DNA of 64,000 bases from Microvirga sp. (GCA_031181145.1 JAPSLB010000003.1:94304-158303); one strand, 5' to 3'. Counted from the first letter of the stretch, positions 46,372 through 56,150 are shown. Program-made: numbers and translations. The notes: generated by a model not told the origin, from the sequence alone.

Positions 46372-47667
46372 ATGACACCTGCAGCCCGTATCTCCGCCGC
46401 CATCGAGGTTATCGGCGATCTCGAAGCCCGCCGCCGCCCAGCCGCCGACGCCCTCAAGGATTGGGGGCTGTCCCATCGTTTCGCGGGCTCGAAGGACAGG
46501 GCCGCGATCGCCAGCCTCGTCTACGATTCCCTGCGCCGCAAAGCCTCCGCCACCTGGATCATGGGAGAGACCACGCCGCGCGCCGTGGTGCTCGGCATGC
46601 TGCGCCTCCAGCGCGGCCTGGACCCGGAAGCGATTGCAGCCCTTTGCTCGGGGGGGCGTTTCGCGCCCGAGCCTCTCTCGGCCACCGAACGGGAGAAGCT
46701 GGCGACGGCGAGCCTTGAAGGGGCGCCCGCGCACGTGGCGGGCGATTTTCCGGAATGGATCGAGCCCTCGCTCAGGCGGCTCTTGGGGGACGAGCTGATT
46801 CCCGAGATGCAGGCCCTGACCACCCGCGCGCCGCTGGATCTCCGGGTGAACACCCTCAAGGTGCCCTCCCGGGAGGAGGCGCACGATGCCTTGCCCCATC
46901 TCGGCGCGATCGAGACGCCTCTGTCGCCTCTGGGCCTGAGGATCGCGCCGTCCGAGGACGGGCGCGGCCCCGCCGTGCAGTCGGAGCCGGAATTCATCAA
47001 GGGATGGATCGAGATCCAGGACGAGGGCTCGCAGCTCGCGGCCCTGCTGTCCGCCGTGAAGCCCGGCGAGCAGGTGGTCGATCTTTGCGCGGGCGGTGGC
47101 GGGAAGACGCTCGCCCTCGCGGCCATGATGGAGAACCACGGCCAGATCTACGCCACCGACGGCGATGTCCGCCGCCTGGCACCCATTCACGACCGCCTCA
47201 CCCGCGCGGGCGTGCGCAACGTCCAGGTTCGGACGCCGCGGGGCGGTGCGGATGCGGTTACCGATCTGAACGGCAGGATCGACTGCGTGCTGGTGGATGC
47301 GCCCTGTACGGGCATCGGAACTTGGCGGCGCAACCCGGATGCCAAATGGCGCCTGCGTCCCGGCAGCCTGGAGGTGCGGCTGAGAGAGCAGGCCACCGTT
47401 CTCGACCGCGCGGCCTCCCTGGTGAAGCCGGGCGGGCGGATCGTCTACATCACCTGCTCGATCCTGCCGGAGGAAAACGACGAGGCGCTCGAAGGCCTGC
47501 TGCAGCGGGATCCGGGATTCGATGTGGCGAAGGCCGACGAGCTGCTCGCCTCGTCGGGGCTGTCGACCCTGTCGGCGGCGCTTCGCGTGACGAGACACGG
47601 TCTTCAGCTGACGCCGGGAAAGAGCGGCACGGACGGATTCTTCGTCTCATGCCTGAGAAGGCGATGA
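46372..47667 (+). CDS. rsmB: 16S rRNA (cytosine-967-C5)-methyltransferase RsmB family
   Basis: 431 aa. An N-terminal NusB-like helical domain (RISAAIEVIGDLEARRRPAA) is followed by the SAM-binding domain with VVDLCAGGGGKTLALAAMM, the proton-abstracting Cys in VLVDAPCTGIGTWRRNPD and the nucleophile Cys in YITCSILPEEN. Two-cysteine catalysis is typical of m5C methyltransferases. ATG 46372 is chosen; the frame extends upstream but without homology. Ends 216 bp before guaA. Confidence 0.92.
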   Translation: MTPAARISAAIEVIGDLEARRRPAADALKDWGLSHRFAGSKDRAAIASLVYDSLRRKASATWIMGETTPRAVVLGMLRLQRGLDPEAIAALCSGGRFAPEPLSATEREKLATASLEGAPAHVAGDFPEWIEPSLRRLLGDELIPEMQALTTRAPLDLRVNTLKVPSREEAHDALPHLGAIETPLSPLGLRIAPSEDGRGPAVQSEPEFIKGWIEIQDEGSQLAALLSAVKPGEQVVDLCAGGGGKTLALAAMMENHGQIYATDGDVRRLAPIHDRLTRAGVRNVQVRTPRGGADAVTDLNGRIDCVLVDAPCTGIGTWRRNPDAKWRLRPGSLEVRLREQATVLDRAASLVKPGGRIVYITCSILPEENDEALEGLLQRDPGFDVAKADELLASSGLSTLSAALRVTRHGLQLTPGKSGTDGFFVSCLRRR

Positions 47668-47757
47668 GGGGCAGGAGCGCCCTGAAACCCCGCCGCCTTG
47701 GCGCAAGGCTTCCGGAACTCCCGGACATGGATAGAAAGAGCCCGAGTGTTGAGAAAA

Positions 47758-47777
47758 GCGTTATAAACGCGTAACGC
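47758..47777. promoter_or_regulatory. Inverted repeat upstream of guaA
   Basis: GCGTTA-TAAACGCG-TAACGC, 6-bp arms, about 107 bp before the guaA start. Possible operator. Confidence 0.3.
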
Positions 47778-47883
47778 GCCATGGCAGTCCCCTCAAAGGG
47801 CATGGCACCTCGGCAGGGATGAGGGTAAAGCACCTACACAATCCCTTGCCGAGACATGCCCCTCCTACCCGCAGTGAAACAAA

Positions 47884-49440
47884 ATGGCCCAGTCCCACGA
47901 CAAGATCCTCATCGTCGACTTCGGTTCTCAGGTAACCCAACTTATAGCCCGCCGGGTTCGCGAGGACGGCGTTTACTCGGAGGTCGTCCCTTTTCAGAAG
48001 GCGGCCGAAGCCATCCGGACCATGAAGCCCAAGGGCGTGATCCTGTCCGGCGGCCCTGAATCGGTGACGACCGACGCCTCCCCCCGGGCGCCCAAGGAGC
48101 TGTTCGAGGCGGGGCTTCCGGTCTTCGGCATCTGCTACGGGCAGCAGACGATGGCGGCGCAGCTCGGCGGACAGGTCGAGGGCGGACATCACTCGGAATT
48201 CGGCCGCGCCGAGATCGAGGTTCTGTCCGAGAGCCCGCTCTTCCAGGGCGTTTGGCAGGTCGGCAAGAAATATCCGGTATGGATGAGCCACGGCGACCGG
48301 GTGACCCGGCTTCCGGAAGGCTTCGAGGTGCTGGCGGCCTCCGAGAACGCGCCCTTCGCGGTCGTGGCGGACGAGGGGCACAAGTTCTACGGCGTGCAGT
48401 TCCATCCGGAGGTGGTGCATACGCCGCAAGGCGCGCAGCTGATCCGCAACTTCGTGCGCGACATCGCGGGCTGCAAGGGCGACTGGACCATGAAGGCCTT
48501 CCGGGAGGAGGCCATCGAGCGCATCCGCGCCCAGGTCGGCTCCGGCCGCGTGATCTGCGGCCTGTCGGGCGGCGTCGATTCGGCCGTGGCGGCGGTTCTC
48601 ATCCACGAGGCCATCGGCGACCAGCTCACCTGCGTGTTCGTGGATCATGGCCTGCTGCGCGCGTCCGAGGCCGAGCAGGTGGTGAGCCTCTTTCGCGACC
48701 ATTACAACATCCCGCTCGTCCACGTTCAGGCGCAGGACCTCTTCATCGGTGCGCTGGAGGGCGTGTCGGACCCGGAGGTCAAGCGCAAGACCATCGGCAA
48801 GCTCTTCATCGACGTGTTCGACGAGGAGGCCAAGAAGATCGGCGGCGCCGACTTCCTGGCGCAGGGCACGCTCTATCCCGACGTGATCGAGAGCGTGTCC
48901 TTTACCGGCGGTCCCTCCGTCACCATCAAGAGCCATCACAATGTGGGCGGACTTCCTGAGCGCATGAAGATGAAGCTCGTCGAGCCGCTCCGCGAGCTCT
49001 TCAAGGACGAGGTGCGCGTGCTCGGCCGCGAGCTCGGCCTGCCGGACGCCTTCGTGGGCCGCCACCCGTTCCCCGGACCGGGCCTGGCCATCCGCGTTCC
49101 CGGCGAGATCACCCGCGAGAAGCTCGACATCCTGCGCAAGGCCGATGCGATCTATCTGGAGGAGATCCGCAATGCCGGCCTCTACGACGAGATCTGGCAG
49201 GCCTTCGCCGTCCTGCTCCCGGTCAAGACCGTGGGCGTGATGGGCGACGGGCGCACCTACGACCATGTCTGTGCGCTTCGCGCCGTGACCTCTGTGGACG
49301 GCATGACGGCGGATTTCTACCCCTTCGACATGACGTTCCTCGGCCGCGTGGCCACCCGCATCATCAACGAGGTGAAGGGCATCAACCGGGTGACCTACGA
49401 CATCACGTCCAAGCCGCCCGGCACCATCGAGTGGGAGTAG
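47884..49440 (+). CDS. guaA: GMP synthase (glutamine-hydrolysing)
   Basis: 518 aa. Class I glutamine amidotransferase domain with Cys in [16 protein letters not shown] and the His/Glu in [14 protein letters not shown] pyrophosphatase domain with the P-loop [14 protein letters not shown]; dimerisation domain ending KPPGTIEWE. It converts XMP to GMP using glutamine ammonia. The ribosome-binding site before ATG 47884 is weak. It is followed 7 bp later by the ArsC-like gene, probably cotranscribed. Confidence 0.97.
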   Translation: MAQSHDKILIVDFGSQVTQLIARRVREDGVYSEVVPFQKAAEAIRTMKPKGVILSGGPESVTTDASPRAPKELFEAGLPVFGICYGQQTMAAQLGGQVEGGHHSEFGRAEIEVLSESPLFQGVWQVGKKYPVWMSHGDRVTRLPEGFEVLAASENAPFAVVADEGHKFYGVQFHPEVVHTPQGAQLIRNFVRDIAGCKGDWTMKAFREEAIERIRAQVGSGRVICGLSGGVDSAVAAVLIHEAIGDQLTCVFVDHGLLRASEAEQVVSLFRDHYNIPLVHVQAQDLFIGALEGVSDPEVKRKTIGKLFIDVFDEEAKKIGGADFLAQGTLYPDVIESVSFTGGPSVTIKSHHNVGGLPERMKMKLVEPLRELFKDEVRVLGRELGLPDAFVGRHPFPGPGLAIRVPGEITREKLDILRKADAIYLEEIRNAGLYDEIWQAFAVLLPVKTVGVMGDGRTYDHVCALRAVTSVDGMTADFYPFDMTFLGRVATRIINEVKGINRVTYDITSKPPGTIEWE

Positions 49441-49447
49441 GACAGGG

Positions 49448-49807
49448 ATGGCTGCGAAGGAGAGCGTCACGCTCTACGGCATCAGGAACTGCGATACGAT
49501 GAAGAAGGCGCGCGCGTGGCTCGAGGCCAAAGGCGTCGCCTACATCTTCCACGACTACAAGGTCGAAGGCATCGACCGCGCGCGGCTCGAGGGCTGGGCG
49601 CGCGAGGCCGGGTGGGAGGCGCTTCTCAACCGGGCCGGCACGACCTTCCGCAAGCTCCCCGACGCCGACAAGGCCGGGCTCGACGAGGATAGGGCCATCG
49701 CCCTCATGCTCGGCCAGCCCTCGATGATCAAGCGCCCCGTGCTCGATCTCGGCGGGCGCATCCTCGTGGGGTTCAAGCCCGAGCAGTACGAAGAGGCGGT
49801 TGGATAG
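49448..49807 (+). CDS. ArsC/Spx/YffB family thioredoxin-fold reductase
   Basis: 119 aa. Active-site region LYGIRNCDTMKKARAWLE with one Cys (no CxxC), then GTTFRKLPDADKAG and MIKRPVLDLGGRILVGFKPE, where Arg-Pro is conserved in the fold. This is closest to YffB-type proteins, thought to be glutathione-dependent reductases; arsenate reductase activity is not implied. Located right after guaA. A family-2 repeat and a strong terminator follow. Confidence 0.88.
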   Translation: MAAKESVTLYGIRNCDTMKKARAWLEAKGVAYIFHDYKVEGIDRARLEGWAREAGWEALLNRAGTTFRKLPDADKAGLDEDRAIALMLGQPSMIKRPVLDLGGRILVGFKPEQYEEAVG

Positions 49808-49838
49808 GGCAGAACGGTTCCGGCGCATTGTCCGCTTC

Positions 49839-49928
49839 CGTCATGGCCGGGCCTGTCCCGGCCATCTCTTTTTGAGAAGCGCGGCTCTTCACGGGGCGGA
49901 ATCACCGGCACAGGGCCGATGATGACGC
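49839..49928 (-). repeat. Family-2 intergenic palindromic repeat, copy c
   Basis: 90 bp from CGTCATGGCCGGGCC to GGCCGATGATGACGC, inverted relative to copy b. Left hairpin ATGGCCGGG-CCTGT-CCCGGCCAT (49843-49865). Begins 32 bp after the ArsC-like gene. Confidence 0.65.
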
Positions 49929-49953
49929 GAGGTGGGACGTGACAGGCACATCG

Positions 49954-49983
49954 AAAAAAGGCGGGCCCGAAGGCCCGCCTTTA
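49954..49983 (-). terminator. Terminator of the TRAP permease genes
   Basis: AGGCGGGCC-CGAA-GGCCCGCCT, perfect 9-bp stem. On the minus strand it is followed by five or six T (49959-49954), 25-50 bp after the stop at 50005. A short T-run on the plus side may also end the guaA unit. Confidence 0.8.
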
Positions 49984-50004
49984 TCGTTTGTCGCCGATGC
50001 CGCC

Positions 50005-51897
50005 TTACTCGATCTTCGGCGGCTCGTCGAAGTTCAGGCCGGGGAGCCCGCCCGGATCGCCCGGGACGCCGAGGCCCGGCACCAGCAGTTCGTCGAGCTT
50101 CTTCTGCACGGCCGCCGGATCGACCGCGGGGCCAGCGGATTTGTAGTGCGTCACGATCTGCGGGAACAGGACGACGATGGCGACCATGATCAGCTGAATC
50201 ACCACGAACGGTACGGATCCCCAGTAGATCTGCCCTGTCGTGACCGGCTCCATGCGCTTGCCCGTGACCTTGTCGGTATAGGGCTGCTTGGGGGCCACCG
50301 AGCGCAGGAAGAACAGGGCGAAGCCGAAGGGCGGATGCATGAAGGAGGTCTGCATGTTCACGCCGAGCATCACGCCGAACCAGATCAGGTCGATTCCCAG
50401 TTTCTCCGCGGCGGGTCCCAGGAGCGGGATCACGATGAAGGCCAGCTCGAAGAAGTCGAGGAAGAAGGCCAGCAGGAAGACCATGACGTTGACGACGATC
50501 AGGAAGCCCACCTGGCCGCCCGGCAGGGACGTCAGGAGATGCTCGACCCAGATATGGCCGTTCACGCCGTAGAAGGTGAGCGAGAACACCCGGGCGCCGA
50601 TCAGGATGAAGAGCACGAAGGCCGAGAGCTTCGCCGTCGCCTCCGTGGCCTGACGGAGAATCGAGAAGTTGAAGCGGTTCGGATTGTTGTCGAGCTTGCG
50701 CTTGACCGCGGCGAGGATCACCGCGCCCATCGCGCCCATGGCGCCGCCTTCCGTCGGCGTGGCGAGGCCGATGAAGATCGTGCCGAGCACGAGGAAGATG
50801 AGCAGCAGCGGAGGCACCATGACGAAGGTGACCTGCTGCGCCATGTTGGACATGAGACGAAAGCCCGTGAAGCGCTCGACGAGGCCGACGACGAGGGCGT
50901 AGATCGCGCCTGCGAGCACCATCTCCATGGTGAGCGCGAATCCTTCATGGCCCTGGGTGTGCAGCACATAGTAGGCGCCCACGAGGGCCGCCACGAGGAC
51001 CGCCGAGATCACGATGCGCTTCGCGCCGAGCATCCTGTTCATGAGCGCGCAGATGAGCGCCACCACGGTCGCCACGCAGATCGTGAGGATCACGAAATCC
51101 GCGCCCGCCTTGGTGTCGGTCTGCGACAGCACGTAAATTCCGACGAGGGCGGAGAAGAGGACGAGAACGCCGAGCTGCCAGACGCCGCGCGAACCGTTGG
51201 GCTCCCGGTAGCCGATGGCCTCCAGGGGGAGGCCCGGGGCCGCCTTCGGGTTTATCATCGAAGCCAGGAAGATGTAGCCGGCATAAAGGCTGGACAGGAT
51301 CAGGCCGGGCAGGAACGCGCCCTCGTACATGTCGCCGACCGAACGGCCGAGCTGATCCGCCATGACGATCAGCACGAGCGAGGGCGGGATGATCTGGGCG
51401 AGCGTACCCGAGGCCGCGATGATGCCCGTGGCGAGACGCCTGTCGTAGCCGTAGCGCAGCATGATGGGCAGCGAGATGAGGCCCATGGAAATCACCGAGG
51501 CCGCGACGACGCCCGTCGTGGCGGCGAGCAGCGCGCCCACGAAGACCACCGCATAGGCAAGGCCGCCGCGCAGCGTGCCGAAGAGCTGGCCGATGGTGTC
51601 GAGCAGGTCCTCCGCCATCCCGGAGCGCTCGAGAATCAGCCCCATGAAGGTGAAGAACGGGATCGCGAGCAGCACCTCGTTCGACATGGTGCCGAACACG
51701 CGGTCGGGCAGGGCCTGGAGCAGCGGCCAGGAGAGGTTGATGGTCTCGGGAGCCAGGGGCGCGAGCTCCACCGCGATGAAGAAGAAGAGAAGGCCGTTCG
51801 CCGCGAGCGCGAAGGCGACCGGGTACCCGAGGAGAAGGAAGACCACCAGCGCCGCGAACATGATCGGCGCGAGGTTCTGGGCAATGAAAGCAGCCAT
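50005..51897 (-). CDS. TRAP transporter large permease subunit
   Basis: 630 aa, larger than typical DctM (about 430). The additional length is a central insert with extra hydrophobic segments (LGVLVLFSALVGIYVL, MEMVLAGAIYALVVGLVERF). Ends of the protein match DctM: IMFAALVVFLLLGYPVAFAL, the TTGVVAASVISMGLISLPIM motif and FWFGVMLGVNMQTSF-like region with PPFGFALFFLRSVAPK. This long form often belongs to systems for mannitol or 2-oxo acids. GGAG precedes ATG 51897. The small subunit is upstream; no binding protein is in the window. Confidence 0.92.
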   Translation of the reverse strand: MAAFIAQNLAPIMFAALVVFLLLGYPVAFALAANGLLFFFIAVELAPLAPETINLSWPLLQALPDRVFGTMSNEVLLAIPFFTFMGLILERSGMAEDLLDTIGQLFGTLRGGLAYAVVFVGALLAATTGVVAASVISMGLISLPIMLRYGYDRRLATGIIAASGTLAQIIPPSLVLIVMADQLGRSVGDMYEGAFLPGLILSSLYAGYIFLASMINPKAAPGLPLEAIGYREPNGSRGVWQLGVLVLFSALVGIYVLSQTDTKAGADFVILTICVATVVALICALMNRMLGAKRIVISAVLVAALVGAYYVLHTQGHEGFALTMEMVLAGAIYALVVGLVERFTGFRLMSNMAQQVTFVMVPPLLLIFLVLGTIFIGLATPTEGGAMGAMGAVILAAVKRKLDNNPNRFNFSILRQATEATAKLSAFVLFILIGARVFSLTFYGVNGHIWVEHLLTSLPGGQVGFLIVVNVMVFLLAFFLDFFELAFIVIPLLGPAAEKLGIDLIWFGVMLGVNMQTSFMHPPFGFALFFLRSVAPKQPYTDKVTGKRMEPVTTGQIYWGSVPFVVIQLIMVAIVVLFPQIVTHYKSAGPAVDPAAVQKKLDELLVPGLGVPGDPGGLPGLNFDEPPKIE

Positions 51898-51932
51898 GGA
51901 AGGAAACTCCGAGAATCAGGGCAGGGCGGGGG

Positions 51933-52544
51933 TCAGCGGCTGCTGTTTCCCGGAGGCTCGGTCTCGGCCGCGACGCCGGACATCAGGAGCGCAGCCTCGG
52001 CTTCGGCTGACGCATGTCCCGTGTGGTCGTGCACGTCTTCCATCCGGCCCTGCATGATGGCGATGCGCTTGATGAGCTCGCTCATCCACTGGAAGAACAT
52101 GGAGATGAAGCCGAGAAGGATCAGACCCTTCGCCGGCCAGATCAGAAGGCCGCCCGCATTGGAGGAGACCTCGCCGGACGCATAGGACTTCTCGAAATAC
52201 GGAATCGAGAGCCACAGCATCAGGGCCACGAAGGGAAACAGGAAGAAGAGGTGGCCGGCGATGTCGATCCAGTCGCGGCTGCGCTTGGACAGGCGGCTGG
52301 AGACGATGTCGATGCGGATATGCTCGTTCGAGATCAGCGTCCAGGCGGCGCAGAGCATGAACACCGCGCCGAACAGGTACCATTGCAGCTCCAGCCAAGC
52401 GTTGGAGGAGACGCCGAAGAACCGGCGGATGATGGCATTGATGGCGGAAACCAGGATGGCCACCACGATGGCCCAGGCCACGAATTTGCCGACGCGTTCG
52501 TTAATCGCGTCGATGACACGAGAAAGCTTGATGAGCGCCGTCAC
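51933..52544 (-). CDS. TRAP transporter small permease subunit
   Basis: 203 aa with four membrane helices. Starts TALIKLSRVIDAINERVGKF, a pattern of the DctQ family paired with long DctM proteins; ELQWYLFGAVFMLCAAWTL is the second helix. The C-terminal 35 residues are polar. The start is GTG 52544 with GGGAGG 6-7 nt upstream. It precedes the large permease by 35 bp. The cognate periplasmic protein must be encoded elsewhere. Confidence 0.9.
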   Translation of the reverse strand: MTALIKLSRVIDAINERVGKFVAWAIVVAILVSAINAIIRRFFGVSSNAWLELQWYLFGAVFMLCAAWTLISNEHIRIDIVSSRLSKRSRDWIDIAGHLFFLFPFVALMLWLSIPYFEKSYASGEVSSNAGGLLIWPAKGLILLGFISMFFQWMSELIKRIAIMQGRMEDVHDHTGHASAEAEAALLMSGVAAETEPPGNSSR

Positions 52545-52850
52545 CTTCTGCCTCCCCCTTTGAGCGGTTTATGGTTGAAGTCGACGGCCTAGCTAACCGG
52601 TTTGCAACCGCCGAACCATGCCGCCTTAGTCTATGGTGAAGTTTGCCCGGGTCAGTACCCGGGAAATTTTCGTGCTGCAAGATACCTGATGTTAAAAGTT
52701 TAGGCGTGACAGGGATTTGTCGGCAATCGGAAACTTGCCGCGTGGGAATGCAGCCCTCCTGGTGGGATTATGCCGCCAGGGAAGGGGGGAGCCGCGTAGT
52801 CAGTGCGGGCAAGCGCGGCTATAATTTCCTATTCCTTTTGGAGATCGACC
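52545..52850. other. 306-bp divergent promoter region of TRAP permeases and nnrU-like gene
   Basis: No gene is supported here. A TATAAT hexamer at 52820-52825 lies 26 bp before GTG 52851 and GGAG lies 7 nt before it; the matching -35 is weak. Nothing else stands out. Confidence 0.45.
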
Positions 52851-53441
52851 GTGACGCTGCTTGTTCTGGGCCTCATCCTGTTTCTCGGCACCCATTCCTT
52901 CAGTATGGCGCGGGGCCCGCGCGCGGCATTGATCGGCCGCATCGGGCCCGGGCCGTTCAAGGGGCTCTATTCGCTCCTGTCCCTTGCGGGAATCGTCCTG
53001 ATCGCCATCGGTTACGGGCAGTACCGGGCGAATGGCTACATCCCGGTCTGGGATCCGCCGGTCTGGACACGGCACCTGGCGCTCCTGCTGGTTCTCGTCT
53101 CCTTCATCTGCATCGCGGCGGCATATCTTCCGGGCCGCATCAAGCAGCGCCTCAAACATCCCATGCTGGCGGGGGTGAAAATCTGGGCCCTGGCGCATCT
53201 TCTCGCCAACGGGGATCTCGGCTCCATCCTGCTCTTCGGGGCCATTCTGGCGTGGGCGGTCGTGGCCCGCATCAGCGTGAAGCGGCGGGACGTGGCGTCC
53301 CAGCACGGCGGGACGGCAGCGCCCGCGGGCTGGCGCAACGACATTCTGGCCGTCGCGATCGGTGGGGCCGCCTACGTGGCCTTCGTGCTCTGGCTCCACC
53401 CGCTCCTGATCGGCGTGCCCGTCCTGCCCGCGAGAGCGTGA
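52851..53441 (+). CDS. NnrU family membrane protein
   Basis: 196 aa with about six membrane helices. The start LLVLGLILFLGTHSFSMARG, then SLLSLAGIVLIAIGYGQYR and HPMLAGVKIWALAHLLANGD, are hallmarks of NnrU. In Rhodobacter NnrU is linked to nitric oxide/nitrite respiration; here no denitrification genes are nearby, and many family members (including ZDS-like enzymes in plants) have other roles. GTG 52851 has GGAG at 7 nt. Confidence 0.9.
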   Translation: MTLLVLGLILFLGTHSFSMARGPRAALIGRIGPGPFKGLYSLLSLAGIVLIAIGYGQYRANGYIPVWDPPVWTRHLALLLVLVSFICIAAAYLPGRIKQRLKHPMLAGVKIWALAHLLANGDLGSILLFGAILAWAVVARISVKRRDVASQHGGTAAPAGWRNDILAVAIGGAAYVAFVLWLHPLLIGVPVLPARA

Positions 53442-53548
53442 AGCCTCTTGCTCAGGAAACGTCCGGAAACCTCTCGCCTTGCGCGGGGGGGTATGCTAGG
53501 CGACCCACTTCTATTCAAGGAGGCGGCCCCCTCGGCCGCATGAGGACG

Positions 53549-54226
53549 ATGGCCACGAACCGGAACGACGAGTTCATTCGCGAAGTCGACGAGGAATACC
53601 GCCGCGACCAGCTGGCGAAGATATGGGCGCGCTATAGCGGTCTCATCGTCGCCGTCGTCGTCCTCGTCGTCGGCGGCATCGGCGGCTGGCGCTACTGGGA
53701 GCACGTTCAGCAGACCCGCGCGCAGGCTGCCGCGACCCGCTTCGAGGACGCCCTGAAGCTTTCCGGCGAGAACAAGTCCGAGGAAGCCGAAGCTGCCCTG
53801 GAGGCGCTCGCGAAGGACGGCGACACCGGCTACAGCCTGCTCGCCCGATTCCGCCTGGCGGCCGAGCAGGGCCAGCAGAACGCCGAGCAGGGCGCCGCCG
53901 CCTACGATGCCCTGGCCGATGATGCGGGCGTGGCGCCGCTCTGGAAGGATCTGGCCCGTCTGCGCGCCGCCTGGCTGCGCCTCGACACCGCCGATCCGGC
54001 CCAAATCCGCCAAGTGGTCGAGCCCATGGCCGCCCCCGCCAATGCGTGGCGGCATTCCGCTAGGGAACTCTTGGGGTTGTCGGGCCTTAAGGCAGGCGAC
54101 ATGGATTATGCCGGGCGCTGGTTCGACCAGATCGCGGCCGACCGTGAGACGCCCCCCGCCCTGCGGCAGCGGCTTGCGGTCTACACCGCTCTCGTGGCGG
54201 GCGGCCCCGTTCAAGTGACTCAGTAA
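53549..54226 (+). CDS. YfgM-like membrane-anchored TPR protein
   Basis: 225 aa. A charged N-terminus (NRNDEFIREVDEEYRRDQ) precedes one helix (LIVAVVVLVVGGIGGWRYW), with the rest periplasmic and helical in TPR-like repeats. In E. coli YfgM sits beside BamB and Der and interacts with the SecYEG/PpiD system; here der follows 18 bp later and bamB is absent. ATG 53549 has GAGG 3 nt upstream; ATG 53540 is an alternative. Confidence 0.85.
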   Translation: MATNRNDEFIREVDEEYRRDQLAKIWARYSGLIVAVVVLVVGGIGGWRYWEHVQQTRAQAAATRFEDALKLSGENKSEEAEAALEALAKDGDTGYSLLARFRLAAEQGQQNAEQGAAAYDALADDAGVAPLWKDLARLRAAWLRLDTADPAQIRQVVEPMAAPANAWRHSARELLGLSGLKAGDMDYAGRWFDQIAADRETPPALRQRLAVYTALVAGGPVQVTQ

Positions 54227-54244
54227 AGTCGGAGCATCAGGGAC

Positions 54245-55591
54245 ATGACGCCTACCGTCGCCATTGTCGGGCGGCCGAATGTCGGCAAGTCGACTCTCTT
54301 CAACCGCCTCGTGGGCAAGAAGCTCGCGCTCGTCGACGACCGTCCGGGCGTGACCCGCGACCGGCGCGAGGGCGAGGCGCGTCTCGGCGACCTGGAATTC
54401 CGGATCATCGACACCGCCGGCCTGGAGGAGGCGACGGAGGAGTCGCTCCTCGGCCGCATGCGCGCCCAGACCGAAGCCGCCATCGAGGATGCGGATGTCA
54501 TCCTCTTCGTGGTCGATGCGCGCGTGGGCGTGCTGCCCGCCGACAGGCCCTTCGCCGAGATGGTGCGCCGCTCCGGCAAACCCGTGATCCTCATCGCCAA
54601 CAAGGCCGAAGGCGGGGCGGGCATGGCCGGGGCCTACGATGCCTTCTCGCTCGGTCTTGGAGAGCCGGTGCCGCTCTCGGCCGAGCACGGCGAGGGCATG
54701 GCCGATCTCTTCGAGGCTTTGATGCCTCACTTTCCCGTTCCCGACGAGGACGGGGAGGAGGAGGAAGACCCCAACAAGCCGCTTCAGGTGGCCATCGTCG
54801 GCCGCCCGAACGCGGGCAAGTCGACCCTCATCAACCGCATGGTGGGCGAGGACCGCCTGCTCACCGGCCCCGAGGCGGGGATCACCCGCGATTCCATCTC
54901 CCTCGATTGGGAATGGCGCGGGAAGCCCGTGAAGCTGTTCGACACGGCGGGCCTGCGCAAGCGTGCCCGCGTCGAGGACAAGCTCGAGAAGCTCTCCGTC
55001 GCAGACGCCCTGCGCGCGGTGCGCTTCGCCGAGGTGGTGGTGGTGCTGCTCGACGCCACGATTCCCTTCGAGAAGCAGGATCTCTCCATCGTCGATCTGG
55101 TGGAGCAGGAGGGCCGCGCCCTCGTCATCGGCCTCAACAAGTGGGACCTCGTGGCCGACAAGCCGGGCCTGCTGGCCGAGCTGAAGGAAAAGGCCACCCG
55201 CCTGTTGCCGCAGGTGAAGGGCGCACCCGTAGTGCCGCTCTCCGGTCTGGCCGGCAGCGGCATCGACCCGCTCATGAAGGCGGTGTACCAGGTCTACGAA
55301 ACCTGGAACCGGCGCATCTCGACCGCGAAGCTCAACCAGTGGCTCCAGGAGGCCATCGACGCCAACCCGCCGCCCGCCGTGTCGGGCCGCCGCATCAAGA
55401 TCCGCTACATGACCCAGGTGAAGTCGCGCCCGCCGCACTTCGCCATCTTCGGCAACCAGCTCGACGCCCTGCCGAAGAGCTACACGCGGTATCTCGTCAA
55501 CAACATCCGCGAGGCCTTCGACCTGCCGGGCGTCCCGATCCGCGTGTCCCTGCGCATGGGGCAGAATCCATACGATAAGGACCGGAAGTAG
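54245..55591 (+). CDS. der: Ribosome-associated GTPase Der (EngA)
   Basis: 448 aa, double-G-domain GTPase needed for 50S subunit assembly. First domain: [22 protein letters not shown] and ANKAEG; second: [23 protein letters not shown] and NKWDLV. The C-terminal KH-like domain has [20 protein letters not shown] and ends with NPYDKDRK. Cotranscribed with the YfgM-like gene. Its end is followed by 560 bp without a gene. Confidence 0.97.
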   Translation: MTPTVAIVGRPNVGKSTLFNRLVGKKLALVDDRPGVTRDRREGEARLGDLEFRIIDTAGLEEATEESLLGRMRAQTEAAIEDADVILFVVDARVGVLPADRPFAEMVRRSGKPVILIANKAEGGAGMAGAYDAFSLGLGEPVPLSAEHGEGMADLFEALMPHFPVPDEDGEEEEDPNKPLQVAIVGRPNAGKSTLINRMVGEDRLLTGPEAGITRDSISLDWEWRGKPVKLFDTAGLRKRARVEDKLEKLSVADALRAVRFAEVVVVLLDATIPFEKQDLSIVDLVEQEGRALVIGLNKWDLVADKPGLLAELKEKATRLLPQVKGAPVVPLSGLAGSGIDPLMKAVYQVYETWNRRISTAKLNQWLQEAIDANPPPAVSGRRIKIRYMTQVKSRPPHFAIFGNQLDALPKSYTRYLVNNIREAFDLPGVPIRVSLRMGQNPYDKDRK

Positions 55592-55635
55592 GTTCTCCCT
55601 TCCCATAGGCTCCCCATCGCGGCCGTATCGCTCGC

Positions 55636-55663
55636 CGTGGCCGGGCTCGTCCCAGCCATGACG
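55636..55663 (+). repeat. Family-2 half unit
   Basis: CGTGGCCGGG-CTCGT-CCCAGCCATG followed by ACG; a degenerate copy of the end hairpin of the 90-bp repeat, 45 bp after der. Confidence 0.45.
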
Positions 55664-55710
55664 AGGAGGGAATGATGAAAGGGACCCGATGGAGCAGAGG
55701 GCGGGATTAT

Positions 55711-55725
55711 GTTCTCTTTATGTTC
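55711..55725. promoter_or_regulatory. LexA (SOS) box, alphaproteobacterial type
   Basis: GTTC-TCTTTAT-GTTC, an exact direct repeat GTTC-N7-GTTC, the operator of alphaproteobacterial LexA. The plus strand then has TTGCTG and TATACC 16 bp apart (55727-55754), a possible promoter. The target is unclear: the next plus-strand gene is 426 bp away. Confidence 0.6.
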
Positions 55726-56150
55726 TTTGCTGCGACGTAAATTAGGGATATACCGTTGCGCATCCCGGCCTGCCGAGGGGCGCGCTCGCGAGGCGTCGCA
55801 GGAGTGGGGCGGGGAACGGTCCCGCGGCGGGTCTCGCAACCCTGCCGGGGGAGGCCCTGGCTCGGCCCGGGCGTCCGGGCCTGCACAGCCGCCCGCCTTC
55901 CGCGTCGCAGCACGTATCGGAGGCGAAGCCGCCAAAGGCAGCCTCGCCCGGAGCCTGCGTCGACAGTCCGCCTAAAAGAACCGTGCGCGGGGAGCCGAGC
56001 GGTTCCTCACTTTCCATAGCATCGAGCCGGTCCGCTCCTCGCGCCCCCTCGATCGCCTTTCCTTATCAGGCCGCGCGCCACATGGCCCGCAGCCCTAAGG
56101 CGCATGCCGTTTCCATTCCAATCTTGCTTTCATCATCGCCAGGAGACTTC

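Larger units (their letters stand above)
55592..56150. other. 559-bp gene-free region after der
   Basis: Contains a family-2 repeat half unit (55636-55663), a perfect LexA box (55711-55725) and a very GC-rich stretch at about 55760-55980. A 23-codon ORF at 55672 overlaps the LexA box and is not accepted. No RNA gene is recognised. Confidence 0.5.

Noticed and set aside
55672..55740. 23-codon ORF after der with GAGGAGG upstream
   Set aside because: It overlaps the LexA box, has no hydrophobic or conserved character, and is too short to support.
55709..56019. Overlapping ORFs of 87-91 codons in the GC-rich gap after der
   Set aside because: No ribosome-binding site, composition follows GC content, and ORFs occur equally on both strands.
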